Source: SIG701 sp045611685
GTDB taxonomy: Bacteria; Bacillota; Clostridia; Oscillospirales; CAG-272
DNA: 5,840 nt
Reading direction: 5' to 3'
NCBI GenBank assembly: GCA_045611685.1
Contig: JAZKXO010000065.1
Coordinates: forward strand, 1 to 5,840
Shown here: positions 1-4,761 of the stretch, piece by piece
Layout: every line of letters begins with the position of its first letter
Numbering within the stretch: position 1 is the first letter of the stretch
The notes under the pieces: generated by a model
Databases searched by the model: none
What the model saw: only the letters and a program-made list of their open reading frames with translations
What the model was told of the DNA's origin: nothing
Program-made: the position numbers and the translations under genes

Positions 1-24
1 AAAAACGGCATCCTCGCGGTGGGG

Positions 25-53
25 GCAGAAAATCTCCTTCGGGGATTTTCTGC
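25..53. repeat. Strong hairpin at the left edge
   Basis: A near-perfect inverted repeat with arms at 25-37 and 41-53 (13 bp including one G-U pair) and a three-base TTC loop. Neither side carries the T-tract of a classical Rho-independent terminator on the plus strand: the 3' flank is G-rich (GGCTAAGGGGGGC). It may close an upstream gene outside the window or be the first hairpin of the repeat cluster that follows. It has no counterpart near the second repeat copy. Confidence 0.6.
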
Positions 54-206
54 GGCTAAGGGGGGGCGGGGGACGGAGTCCCCCGAGAAAAAAGACTTCG
101 CGCGGCGGAATTGCTTTGGAGGGAGAAACGCTTCCCTCCGCGCGGGATCGCAAGACAATATTGGTACAGATGCGGGGCGCTGCCCCGGTCTCGCTGCAGG
201 GCGGGA

Positions 207-282
207 GTAGGGGCGGATTCCATATCCGCCCGTAAATACGCCAACGATCACCGAAACGGGGGCATATGGAATGCCCCCCTAC
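207..282. repeat. REP-like inverted hairpin pair, copy 1
   Basis: Two 8-bp hairpins face each other. The first has GTAG at 207-210, arms at 211-218 (GGGCGGAT) and 224-231 (ATCCGCCC), and loop TCCAT. The second has arms at 258-265 (GGGGGCAT) and 271-278 (ATGCCCCC), loop ATGGA, and CTAC at 279-282, the complement of GTAG. Reverse-complemented, the second matches the first except for four positions that form two base pairs, C-G to G-C and G-C to C-G. A GTAG next to a palindrome, in head-to-head pairs, is the known layout of bacterial REP/BIME elements. Assignment to that class is inference. Confidence 0.75.
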
Positions 283-338
283 AGGTTTGTGGATGTCATA
301 CCGCATCGGAAACACCGTCCCGCCGCTTCGCTACCCCG

Positions 339-366
339 CGAGAAGTGGGATCGCGCCCACTTCTCG
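339..366. repeat. 11-bp hairpin in repeat copy 1
   Basis: Arms at 339-349 (CGAGAAGTGGG) and 356-366 are perfectly complementary around the loop ATCGCG. The matching hairpin in copy 2 (3538-3561) has lost two bases from each arm symmetrically and has swapped its loop-closing G-C pair for T-A, so the fold is kept while the sequence changes. Confidence 0.8.
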
Positions 367-382
367 ACAACGCGCGGTCAGA

Positions 383-419
383 GAGGAAGGGAGAGGCGGG
401 GACATATTCTCCCTTCCTC
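383..419. repeat. 12-bp hairpin in repeat copy 1
   Basis: Arms at 383-394 (GAGGAAGGGAGA) and 408-419 (TCTCCCTTCCTC) pair perfectly around a 13-base loop. The whole segment 377-450 is identical in copy 2 (3574-3647). Confidence 0.75.
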
Positions 420-534
420 CCCGACACCTCTCCATCCCTCTTAGGCACAGGCGAAGTTACTCGTGATCCCCACCGCGCGAGACGAATACGGAAAGCACGT
501 CTGCCGATTTTTCGTAGGGATGCGGCTTCGCCGC

Positions 535-698
535 GGGAACTTTCGCCCGTCATTTTCCACCGACACCCACCGTTTCCCCCTCGGTATCGCGTGGGAAATC
601 CTCTCTCTCTCCCCGTGCCCCCATTCCCCCCGATCATCCCCGATTGCCCGACAAAATTTCCCCTGCGCAAACCGTGCGTTTTCGCATTCTTCCTTTGT
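535..698. other. Pyrimidine-rich spoIIE upstream region
   Basis: This stretch between the repeat and the spoIIE promoter has no convincing gene. It is strongly C/T-rich on the plus strand, with runs of C and a CTCTCTCTCTC tract around 600-612. The spoIIE frame stays open through it back to 463, but there is no suitable ribosome binding site and it lies upstream of the likely promoter. The only candidate regulatory site is CCCGACA at 647-653, whose complement TGTCGGG matches five of seven bases of the Spo0A box TGTCGAA. That match is weak. Confidence 0.4.
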
Positions 699-704
699 TA
701 TAAT
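696..704 (+). promoter_or_regulatory. Extended -10 promoter of spoIIE
   Basis: TGTTATAAT at 696-704 is a perfect TATAAT preceded by the TGn of an extended -10. No good TTGACA-like -35 is found 15-19 bases upstream (the region reads TGCGTTTT). Transcription would start near 711, giving a leader of about 55 bases to the ATG at 766. In Bacillus subtilis spoIIE is transcribed by sigma-A with Spo0A~P; a promoter lacking a -35 fits an activator-dependent start. The activator is inferred, not shown. Confidence 0.6.
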
Positions 705-765
705 CCACATACAAAAGGACGAAAAAATCCGGTTTTTCCGGGACGAAAACGAAAGGCGGTCACCT

Positions 766-3225
766 ATGAATTCCGACAACAAAAATTCCCGATCCACGAA
801 AGACATCCTTCAAAAAATCCGTGTGGACGAGCTGTACGCGGCGCTCACGGCAGCGCCCATCTTCCGCTATATATGGACGGCGGCAGTCTCGGCGGTCGTC
901 TCAGCGGCGCCTCTCATCGGTGCCTCGTATCCGTTCGGCATCGCCATGATCGCGGCGGCGGGGGATGCCGTGACAGCCGCGGCGGCCACCCTCGGCACGC
1001 TCGCAGGCTCGGTCGCTCTGCCCGATTTCGCGGGCATTTCCACCGCATCGATTCTGCTCTTTTTCATGCGGTGCGCGGTGGGGCTCTTTCTTACGGCAGG
1101 CACGAAGCCGCCGGTTCTTCTGCCCTCGCATCTCCGGACGGCAGGCGGCGATCCCGTGCCGATCACGCGATCGGGCGAGCGCGTTCGCCGTCTGCTCACG
1201 CGGTGCGATCTTACCGCCACGGGCTCGGTTCGGTTGGCGCTCGCATCCGCCGCCGCCATGGCGGCGGGCACCGTTTCCCTGCTCCTCGACGGCAGCTACT
1301 CCATGCGGGATCTGCTCGGTGTATTTTTCTCGGCGGCAGTCACGCCCCTGTGCGCATCTGCCCTCACGGCCCTCTACGATCGCCGTGGAGCCGCGGCAAG
1401 GCAGGTGGGGGTACTCTGCCTCCTCTTTGCCGCCGCGCGCTCTCTGCACACGATCTCGTGGCTTCCCTTGGATGCGGGCGTTCTGTTTGCATTCGCCGCT
1501 CCCGTCATTCTCGCCTACCGATCGGCTAAATCGGGCGGTCTTTCTCTCTCCGCTACGGCGGTGGCGGCAGGCATTCTCTCGGGGATCGCCATGAATCCCG
1601 CCGGCGCGTCTGTGTTCGGTGCCTCGGCGGTAGCCGCTTCTCTTACGATGAACATTTCCCCCGCCGCATCGGTCTGTGCTTCGTTTCTCACCGCTGTGGG
1701 GATCGCGTTTGCGGGCGGCGGCATCAGCGCTCTTTCGCGCGTTTTGCCCGAGGTGACGATTGCCTCGGCGATCCTTATTCCCCTCTGCCGCTTTTCCCTC
1801 ATTCCCGTACCGAAGGTACGCTCGATCGAATCCGTTTCTCGTGGCACGGCGGTCACGGAGGCGGCTCTCGAGCGCTCCCGCGCCGATCGCGCTGTCACTT
1901 CTATTACCTCGCTCGCGGGGGCGTGCGGTGATCTTTCCAAGGTTTTCGGCGCCGTGTCCGAGCGGCTTCGCCGTCCGGGCGTGATTGATTTGAAGGAAAT
2001 CTGCGACCGCTCGACGGCCGAGCGATGCCGCGACTGCGAAAACCGCGTTCTCTGCTGGGAAAGAGAATACGCCACGACGGCGGACACCGTCTGCCGCATC
2101 ACCGCCGCTCTCCACAAGGACGGGCGCGTGTCGGCATCGGTGATCCCGAAAGCGCTCGCGGCGCGCTGTCACAGAATGGACGATATCCTCTCCGACGTGA
2201 ACGATGCGTGCGCCGCACGTGCCGCCGAGGCGGCAAAGACGGACAAGACGGACGTGCTCTCCGACGATCTCGCCTCGTTTTCCGAGATTCTGACGGAAGC
2301 CTCCGCGCGCATCGGCGAAAACTTCACGAAAGACGAGACGATGTCCCGTAAGCTGCGCCGTGCCTTCTCCCGTACGGATTTTTATGCGGACAGCATCAGC
2401 GTGTACGGCACCAGGCGGCGGCACATTGTGGCTGAGTCGATCGATATGAGCCGCATGCGGATGGGCAACGAGGAGATCCGCACGGCGTTCGAATCGGTCG
2501 TGGGTGGGAAGCTCACCGTGCCGGAGTACGAAATAAACGGCACGTCCGTCATGATGACAATGGAGAGCCGCGCCGCGGTACGGACGGTATACGGAGTCTC
2601 GACGCGCGCCGCGGGCGAGGGGAATCTCCCCACGGGAAAACGGGCGGTGAACGGGGATGCGGCGGCCGAGTTCACGACGGACGACGGACGCTATGCGGCG
2701 ATCATCTCGGACGGGATGGGCACAGGCGGCGAGGCGTCGGTAACCGCGCGGCTCTCGATAACGTTCCTCAAAAAAATGATGATGGCGGGTGTATCCCTGA
2801 AAGCGGCGCTCACGATGCTGAACAATTTTCTGCGCGCGAGAAACATGGAGTGCTCGGCGGGGATCGATATTATGGAGATTGATCTGTATGGAAGCGAGGC
2901 GCGCTTTGTGAAAAGCGGTGCTGCGCCGTCGTTCGTCGTACGGGACGGACGCCTGTTCCGCCTTGCGTCCAAAACGGTGCCGATCGGGATTCTCCGCGCG
3001 CTGGACGCGGAGATGATCCGCTTTACGGTGGAGCCGGGGGACACGGTCGTGATGCTCTCCGACGGGGTGATGGCGGGGTTTGACGAAGCGCCGTGGCTGT
3101 GCGATCTTCTCGCGACGCCCACGATCATGGCACTGCCCCCGAAGGAGATCGCCGAGCGGATCGTCGCCGCGGCGGCGACGGAAAGCCGTGATGATATTAC
3201 CGCGGCGGTGATAAAGGTTTTGTGA
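766..3225 (+). CDS. spoIIE: Stage II sporulation protein E (PP2C phosphatase)
   Basis: SpoIIE is the membrane-bound serine phosphatase that dephosphorylates SpoIIAA-P after polar septation, releasing sigma-F in the forespore; it also interacts with FtsZ at the polar septum. The 819-aa product is close to the 827 aa of the B. subtilis protein. Residues about 33-341 form a multi-span hydrophobic domain. A central cytoplasmic region follows, with cysteines 413, 421, 424 and 430 in a C-x7-C-x2-C-x5-CW pattern. The C-terminal PP2C domain occupies about 600-819, with probable metal ligands D631 (NGD), D649 (ISDGMGTG), D766 (LSDGV) and D809/D810 (RDDIT), plus the KSGAAPSF and VPIGIL motifs. The D631-D649 spacing of 18 equals that of B. 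subtilis D610-D628. The ATG at 766 is chosen because AAAGGCGGT lies five bases upstream and the promoter at 696-704 excludes starts further back. No gene is co-directional immediately downstream, so it is probably monocistronic, as in Bacillus. It appears intact. Confidence 0.95.
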   Translation: MNSDNKNSRSTKDILQKIRVDELYAALTAAPIFRYIWTAAVSAVVSAAPLIGASYPFGIAMIAAAGDAVTAAAATLGTLAGSVALPDFAGISTASILLFFMRCAVGLFLTAGTKPPVLLPSHLRTAGGDPVPITRSGERVRRLLTRCDLTATGSVRLALASAAAMAAGTVSLLLDGSYSMRDLLGVFFSAAVTPLCASALTALYDRRGAAARQVGVLCLLFAAARSLHTISWLPLDAGVLFAFAAPVILAYRSAKSGGLSLSATAVAAGILSGIAMNPAGASVFGASAVAASLTMNISPAASVCASFLTAVGIAFAGGGISALSRVLPEVTIASAILIPLCRFSLIPVPKVRSIESVSRGTAVTEAALERSRADRAVTSITSLAGACGDLSKVFGAVSERLRRPGVIDLKEICDRSTAERCRDCENRVLCWEREYATTADTVCRITAALHKDGRVSASVIPKALAARCHRMDDILSDVNDACAARAAEAAKTDKTDVLSDDLASFSEILTEASARIGENFTKDETMSRKLRRAFSRTDFYADSISVYGTRRRHIVAESIDMSRMRMGNEEIRTAFESVVGGKLTVPEYEINGTSVMMTMESRAAVRTVYGVSTRAAGEGNLPTGKRAVNGDAAAEFTTDDGRYAAIISDGMGTGGEASVTARLSITFLKKMMMAGVSLKAALTMLNNFLRARNMECSAGIDIMEIDLYGSEARFVKSGAAPSFVVRDGRLFRLASKTVPIGILRALDAEMIRFTVEPGDTVVMLSDGVMAGFDEAPWLCDLLATPTIMALPPKEIAERIVAAAATESRDDITAAVIKVL

Positions 3226-3404
3226 GGGGAGGCACCTGCCTCGCAGGAGAAGCACCGCGGTGGTTTGAGGGGGCGTAGCCCCCTCGGGAAAAGAATTTTG
3301 CGCGGAGGAATTTCTTTGTAGGGAGAAACGCTTCCCTCCGCGCACAAGCAAGACAATATTGGTACAGATGCGGGGCGCTGCCCCGGTCTCGCTACAGAGC
3401 GGGA

Positions 3405-3480
3405 GTAGGGGCGGATTCCATATCCGCCCGTAAATACGCCAACGATCACCGAAACGGGGGCATATGGAATGCCCCCCTAC
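3405..3480. repeat. REP-like inverted hairpin pair, copy 2
   Basis: Identical to 207-282. GTAG at 3405-3408 heads a hairpin with arms 3409-3416 and 3422-3429; the inverted partner has arms 3456-3463 and 3469-3476 and ends in CTAC at 3477-3480. The two loops, TCCAT and ATGGA, are complementary to each other, so the pair can fold as two small hairpins or as one long one. Confidence 0.75.
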
Positions 3481-3537
3481 AGGTTTGTGGATGTCATACC
3501 GCATCGGAAACACCGTCCCGCCGCCCCGAGCCCCGCA

Positions 3538-3561
3538 CGAAGTGGTATTGCGACCACTTCG
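3538..3561. repeat. 9-bp hairpin in repeat copy 2
   Basis: Arms CGAAGTGGT (3538-3546) and ACCACTTCG (3553-3561) enclose the loop ATTGCG. This is the counterpart of 339-366, shortened symmetrically by two bases per arm and with a T-A instead of a G-C closing pair. Confidence 0.8.
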
Positions 3562-3720
3562 CGGCTACCCCGCGTCAGAGAGGAAGGGAGAGGCGGGGAC
3601 ATATTCTCCCTTCCTCCCCGACACCTCTCCATCCCTCTTAGGCACAGACGAATTGAATTCGTGATCCCCACCACGCGAGACGAATACGGAAAGCACGTCT
3701 GCCGATATTCCGTAGGGACG

Positions 3721-3754
3721 CGGTCTCGCCGCGAATCGCGCCGCGGCGAGACCG
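3721..3754. repeat. 13-bp hairpin at the end of repeat copy 2
   Basis: Arms CGGTCTCGCCGCG (3721-3733) and CGCGGCGAGACCG (3742-3754) pair perfectly around an 8-base loop. It follows a GTAG at 3712-3715, as the shorter hairpin in copy 1 follows GTAG at 514-517. It abuts the terminator-like hairpin that starts at 3753, so the two share bases and cannot both be complete at once. Confidence 0.75.
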
Positions 3755-3772
3755 GGGCGGCGCCCCGTTTTT
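3753..3772 (+). terminator. Rho-independent terminator after repeat copy 2
   Basis: CGGGGC (3753-3758) and GCCCCG (3762-3767) form a 6-bp all-GC stem with a three-base loop, directly followed by TTTTT (3768-3772). It is oriented to stop plus-strand transcription, and is the first canonical terminator after spoIIE, about 530 bases past the stop codon. Confidence 0.65.
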
Positions 3773-3783
3773 CCGTAAAAAAG

Positions 3784-3822
3784 AGAACCCTTACGTTTTC
3801 TCCCCGTAAAGGTTCTTTTTTT
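3784..3822. terminator. Bidirectional terminator between convergent genes
   Basis: The arms 3784-3795 (AGAACC, mismatch, TTACG) and 3805-3816 (CGTAA, mismatch, GGTTCT) pair around a 9-base loop. A seven-T run (3816-3822) follows on the plus strand; on the minus strand the stem is followed by CTTTTTT. It therefore works as a terminator for both spoIIE-side transcription and the SLOG gene. The stop codon and last codons of the SLOG gene lie inside the stem. Confidence 0.85.
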
Positions 3823-4144
3823 CTATAATGATTACCTTTTTGCCCCGTTTTTGAAACAACCCGACCGTATGCATCGTTCCTTTAGAAACACCGTCCCAGA
3901 ACGCAAGCGCAGCATCGGCATAGTCCGCGATTTCCTCGTTCCTGCGATGCGGTGCACCTCTTCCGTATCTCTTGTACTCCGGAAGAAACTCCACAAGCTT
4001 CAGCCCGTGCTCCTTCGCATATTCTGCTGCTTGCTGATCAATCCCCTTTGCTCCACCCGAAACGATTTCCAAAACCCCATCGGGCACATAGTCCGCCATG
4101 TTTTCCACGTGTAATGTCCGCGACCCTATAATTGCCAGCTTCAT
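3791..4144 (-). CDS. Small SLOG-fold (DprA/Smf-related) protein
   Basis: A 117-aa single-domain Rossmann-like protein of the SLOG superfamily (SMF/DprA and LOG), closest in style to the YspA/cpYpsA group. Visible motifs are the N-terminal strand and turn IIGSR (residues 5-9), the nucleotide-binding-type loop SGGAKGID (29-36), LPEYKRYGRGAPHRRN (54-69) with the conserved RN pair, and AFWDGVSKGT (81-90). Members of this superfamily bind nucleotides or nucleotide-derived ligands and have been linked to signalling and conflict systems; the ligand here is unknown. There is no membrane segment. The ATG at 4144 is preceded on the minus strand by AAGGAG (4151-4156) with good spacing. The gene is divergent from the RHH gene at 4251, and its own stop codon sits within the terminator stem. 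The fold is firm; the function is not. Confidence 0.85.
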   Translation of the reverse strand: MKLAIIGSRTLHVENMADYVPDGVLEIVSGGAKGIDQQAAEYAKEHGLKLVEFLPEYKRYGRGAPHRRNEEIADYADAALAFWDGVSKGTMHTVGLFQKRGKKVIIIEKKNLYGEKT

Positions 4145-4193
4145 CTGTATCTCCTTGAACTCATTTTAGATATATTTTGCATCTATCCACAAC

Positions 4194-4222
4194 ATAATAA
4201 CACAAAATGGGTGTAATGTAAA
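4194..4222 (-). promoter_or_regulatory. Sigma-A-type promoter of the SLOG gene
   Basis: On the minus strand TTTACA (4217-4222) is followed after exactly 17 bases by TATTAT (4194-4199). Both hexamers are one mismatch from consensus. Transcription would start near 4187, about 40 bases before the ATG. The two direct repeats at 4199-4208 and 4221-4230 each overlap one end of this promoter. Confidence 0.75.
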
Positions 4223-4230
4223 CACAAAAT
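4199..4230. promoter_or_regulatory. Direct-repeat operator candidate
   Basis: AACACAAAAT occurs at 4199-4208 and again at 4221-4230. The 22-base period is about two helical turns, so both copies face the same side of the DNA. They overlap the -10 and -35 of the minus-strand promoter and lie just upstream of the RHH gene. RHH repressors commonly bind tandem short repeats in their own promoter, so binding by the neighbouring RHH protein is plausible but inferred. Confidence 0.5.
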
Positions 4231-4250
4231 ATATTGAAATTGGAGTTAAT

Positions 4251-4421
4251 ATGGCTACAAAGAGCTTATCTATCCGCATCGAGGACACGATGCTCGATAA
4301 ATTGCATGTGATTGCAGACTATGAAGGCAGAAGCGCGAACAGTCAGATTCTGATTCTCATTCGCGACTGCATTGAGGCGTACGAGAGCCGGCACGGCGAG
4401 ATTCCCGTGGGGAAAAGATAA
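4251..4421 (+). CDS. Arc-like ribbon-helix-helix DNA-binding protein
   Basis: A 56-aa protein, too short for most gene-length cut-offs but with a clear fold. KSLSIRI (residues 4-10) is the DNA-contacting beta strand, about 12-25 (DTMLDKLHVIADYE) is helix A, GRSANSQI (26-33) is the Arc-type turn and start of helix B, and helix B runs to about 45. RHH proteins dimerise through the strand and bind DNA in its major groove, usually as repressors. The ATG at 4251 is preceded by TTGGAG with five bases between. It is divergent from the SLOG gene and separated from it by 106 bp holding paired direct repeats, so autoregulation and control of the SLOG gene are likely. It could also be the antitoxin-type half of an accessory module, but no toxin-like gene is adjacent. 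No strong plus-strand promoter was identified. Confidence 0.85.
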   Translation: MATKSLSIRIEDTMLDKLHVIADYEGRSANSQILILIRDCIEAYESRHGEIPVGKR

Positions 4422-4470
4422 ACAAAAACCGCATCCTTTCTCTCTGCATTCTTAGCGGAGAAATAGACGG

Positions 4471-4513
4471 CACAAAACTTCGGCAGAGAATTTGTTTTCT
4501 CTGCCGATTTGTG
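4471..4513. terminator. Long hairpin after the RHH gene
   Basis: Arms CGGCAGAGAA (4481-4490) and TTCTCTGCCG (4497-4506) pair perfectly around TTTGTT. Outside them CACAAA (4471-4476) pairs with TTTGTG (4508-4513) across a small internal loop. The 3' flank is T-rich but lacks a continuous run, so it is at best a moderate plus-strand terminator for the RHH gene. It overlaps the promoter at 4492-4520. Confidence 0.5.
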
Positions 4514-4520
4514 TTATAAT
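4492..4520 (+). promoter_or_regulatory. Promoter upstream of MITE-like element
   Basis: TTGTTT (4492-4497) and a perfect TATAAT (4515-4520) are separated by 17 bases, with TGT before the -10 as in the spoIIE promoter. The -35 lies in the loop of the hairpin at 4481-4506. Transcription would start near 4527, entering the inverted-repeat element and then the 226-aa gene, giving a structured leader of about 235 nt. Confidence 0.65.
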
Positions 4521-4532
4521 AGGTGTAACGAA

Positions 4533-4658
4533 AAGCCTCCCTTGTGTAAAGGGAGGTGCCGAGCGAATGCGAGGCGGAGGGATTGTAAATGCAGAAAGAT
4601 AGCGAAAAACAATCCCTCAGTCGCTAACGCGACAGCTCCCTTTACACAAGGGAGCCTT
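4533..4658. mobile_element. MITE-like 126-bp inverted-repeat element
   Basis: The left arm (4533 to about 4587) is an imperfect inverted copy of the right arm (about 4608-4658). Termini are AAGCCTCCC and GGGAGCCTT. Each arm has its own terminal hairpin: CCTCCCTT/AAGGGAGG (4536-4543, 4549-4556) and GCTCCCTT/AAGGGAGC (4635-4642, 4648-4655). The right arm adds GTCGC/GCGAC (4620-4633). The centre is closed by GAGGGATTGT (4577-4586) and ACAATCCCTC (4609-4618) around a 22-base loop. The outer pair of the terminal hairpins is flipped between arms, a compensatory change. It encodes no plausible protein. It resembles dispersed short inverted-repeat elements known from gut Clostridia; no target-site duplication is obvious. 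Confidence 0.75.
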
Positions 4659-4683
4659 AGGACGCGCTCAACCTTAGGGGTAT

Positions 4684-4735
4684 GGGCTTAGCCCTGTGCC
4701 TTTGTAATACAAAGGCGAAACTGGCGATAAACTGG
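4684..4735. repeat. Small hairpins and short direct repeat in leader
   Basis: After the MITE-like element come GGGC-TTA-GCCC (4684-4694), then GCCTTTG (4698-4704) pairing with CAAAGGC (4710-4716) around TAATA, then AAACTGG at 4718-4724 repeated at 4729-4735, 11 bases apart. These lie 15-80 bases upstream of the ribosome binding site at 4749-4754. No known riboswitch is recognised. Confidence 0.5.
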
Positions 4736-4761
4736 AAAGTGTATTTTTAGGAGGTGTTTTG

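Larger units (their letters stand above)
68..534. repeat. Copy 1 of hairpin-rich direct repeat
   Basis: This non-coding block recurs almost completely at about 3267-3734 in the same orientation. Bases 201-326 are identical to 3399-3524 and bases 377-450 are identical to 3574-3647; the intervening parts are diverged but alignable, with the offset drifting between 3197 and 3200 through small indels. In order it holds a G/C-stem hairpin (68-84), an A+G/T+C hairpin (118-139), CGGGGC/GCCCCG (173-187), two inverted GTAG-headed hairpins (207-282), an 11-bp hairpin (339-366), a 12-bp hairpin (383-419), and a GTAG-headed GCGGC/GCCGC hairpin (514-534). Indels between copies break every reading frame, so it is not protein-coding. 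It looks like a dispersed intergenic repeat family; only two copies can be seen here. Confidence 0.9.
3267..3734. repeat. Copy 2 of hairpin-rich direct repeat
   Basis: Second, same-orientation copy of the block at about 68-534, starting about 40 bases after the spoIIE stop codon. It opens with GAGGGGGC/GCCCCCTC (3267-3285, loop GTA), followed by TGCGCGGAGG (3299-3308) pairing with CCTCCGCGCA (3335-3344), then the same series of hairpins as copy 1. Stretches 3399-3524 and 3574-3647 are identical to copy 1. At its right end it diverges: the short GCGGC/GCCGC hairpin of copy 1 becomes a 13-bp hairpin here. Since no terminator separates it clearly from spoIIE, it probably forms a long structured 3' untranslated region of that transcript. 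Confidence 0.9.

Noticed and set aside
363..369. Spo0A-box-like site (complement TTGTCGAGAA)
   Set aside because: It lies within the arm of a repeat hairpin, is absent from copy 2, and is more than 300 bases from the spoIIE promoter.
266..466. Short open frame beginning MECPPTGLW in repeat copy 1, with a twin at 3464-3664
   Set aside because: The two translations agree only at the start and then shift frame relative to each other because of indels between copies, so no protein is conserved.
68..534. CRISPR array or tRNA cluster as an explanation for the many hairpins
   Set aside because: There are no regularly spaced identical short repeats with unique spacers, and no cloverleaf with a T-arm or a CCA end. 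The hairpins differ from each other.
463..765. Upstream in-frame extension of spoIIE
   Set aside because: The frame is open, but the codons lie in the repeat and the pyrimidine-rich region, upstream of the -10 at 699-704. The ATG at 766 has the ribosome binding site and gives the expected family length.
111..1529. 472-codon plus-strand open frame overlapping the 5' half of spoIIE
   Set aside because: It crosses the repeat and the spoIIE promoter, is rich in Arg, Pro and His, and has no recognisable domain. It is a frame shadow.
901..3513. 870-codon open frame on the minus strand opposite spoIIE
   Set aside because: It lies antisense to a confidently identified gene, begins inside the repeat, has no ribosome binding site and is dominated by Arg, Gly and Ala. 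It results from the GC-rich third positions of spoIIE.
4509..4691. 60-codon open frame over the MITE-like element
   Set aside because: It is made almost entirely of the inverted repeat, overlaps the -10 hexamer and has no ribosome binding site.
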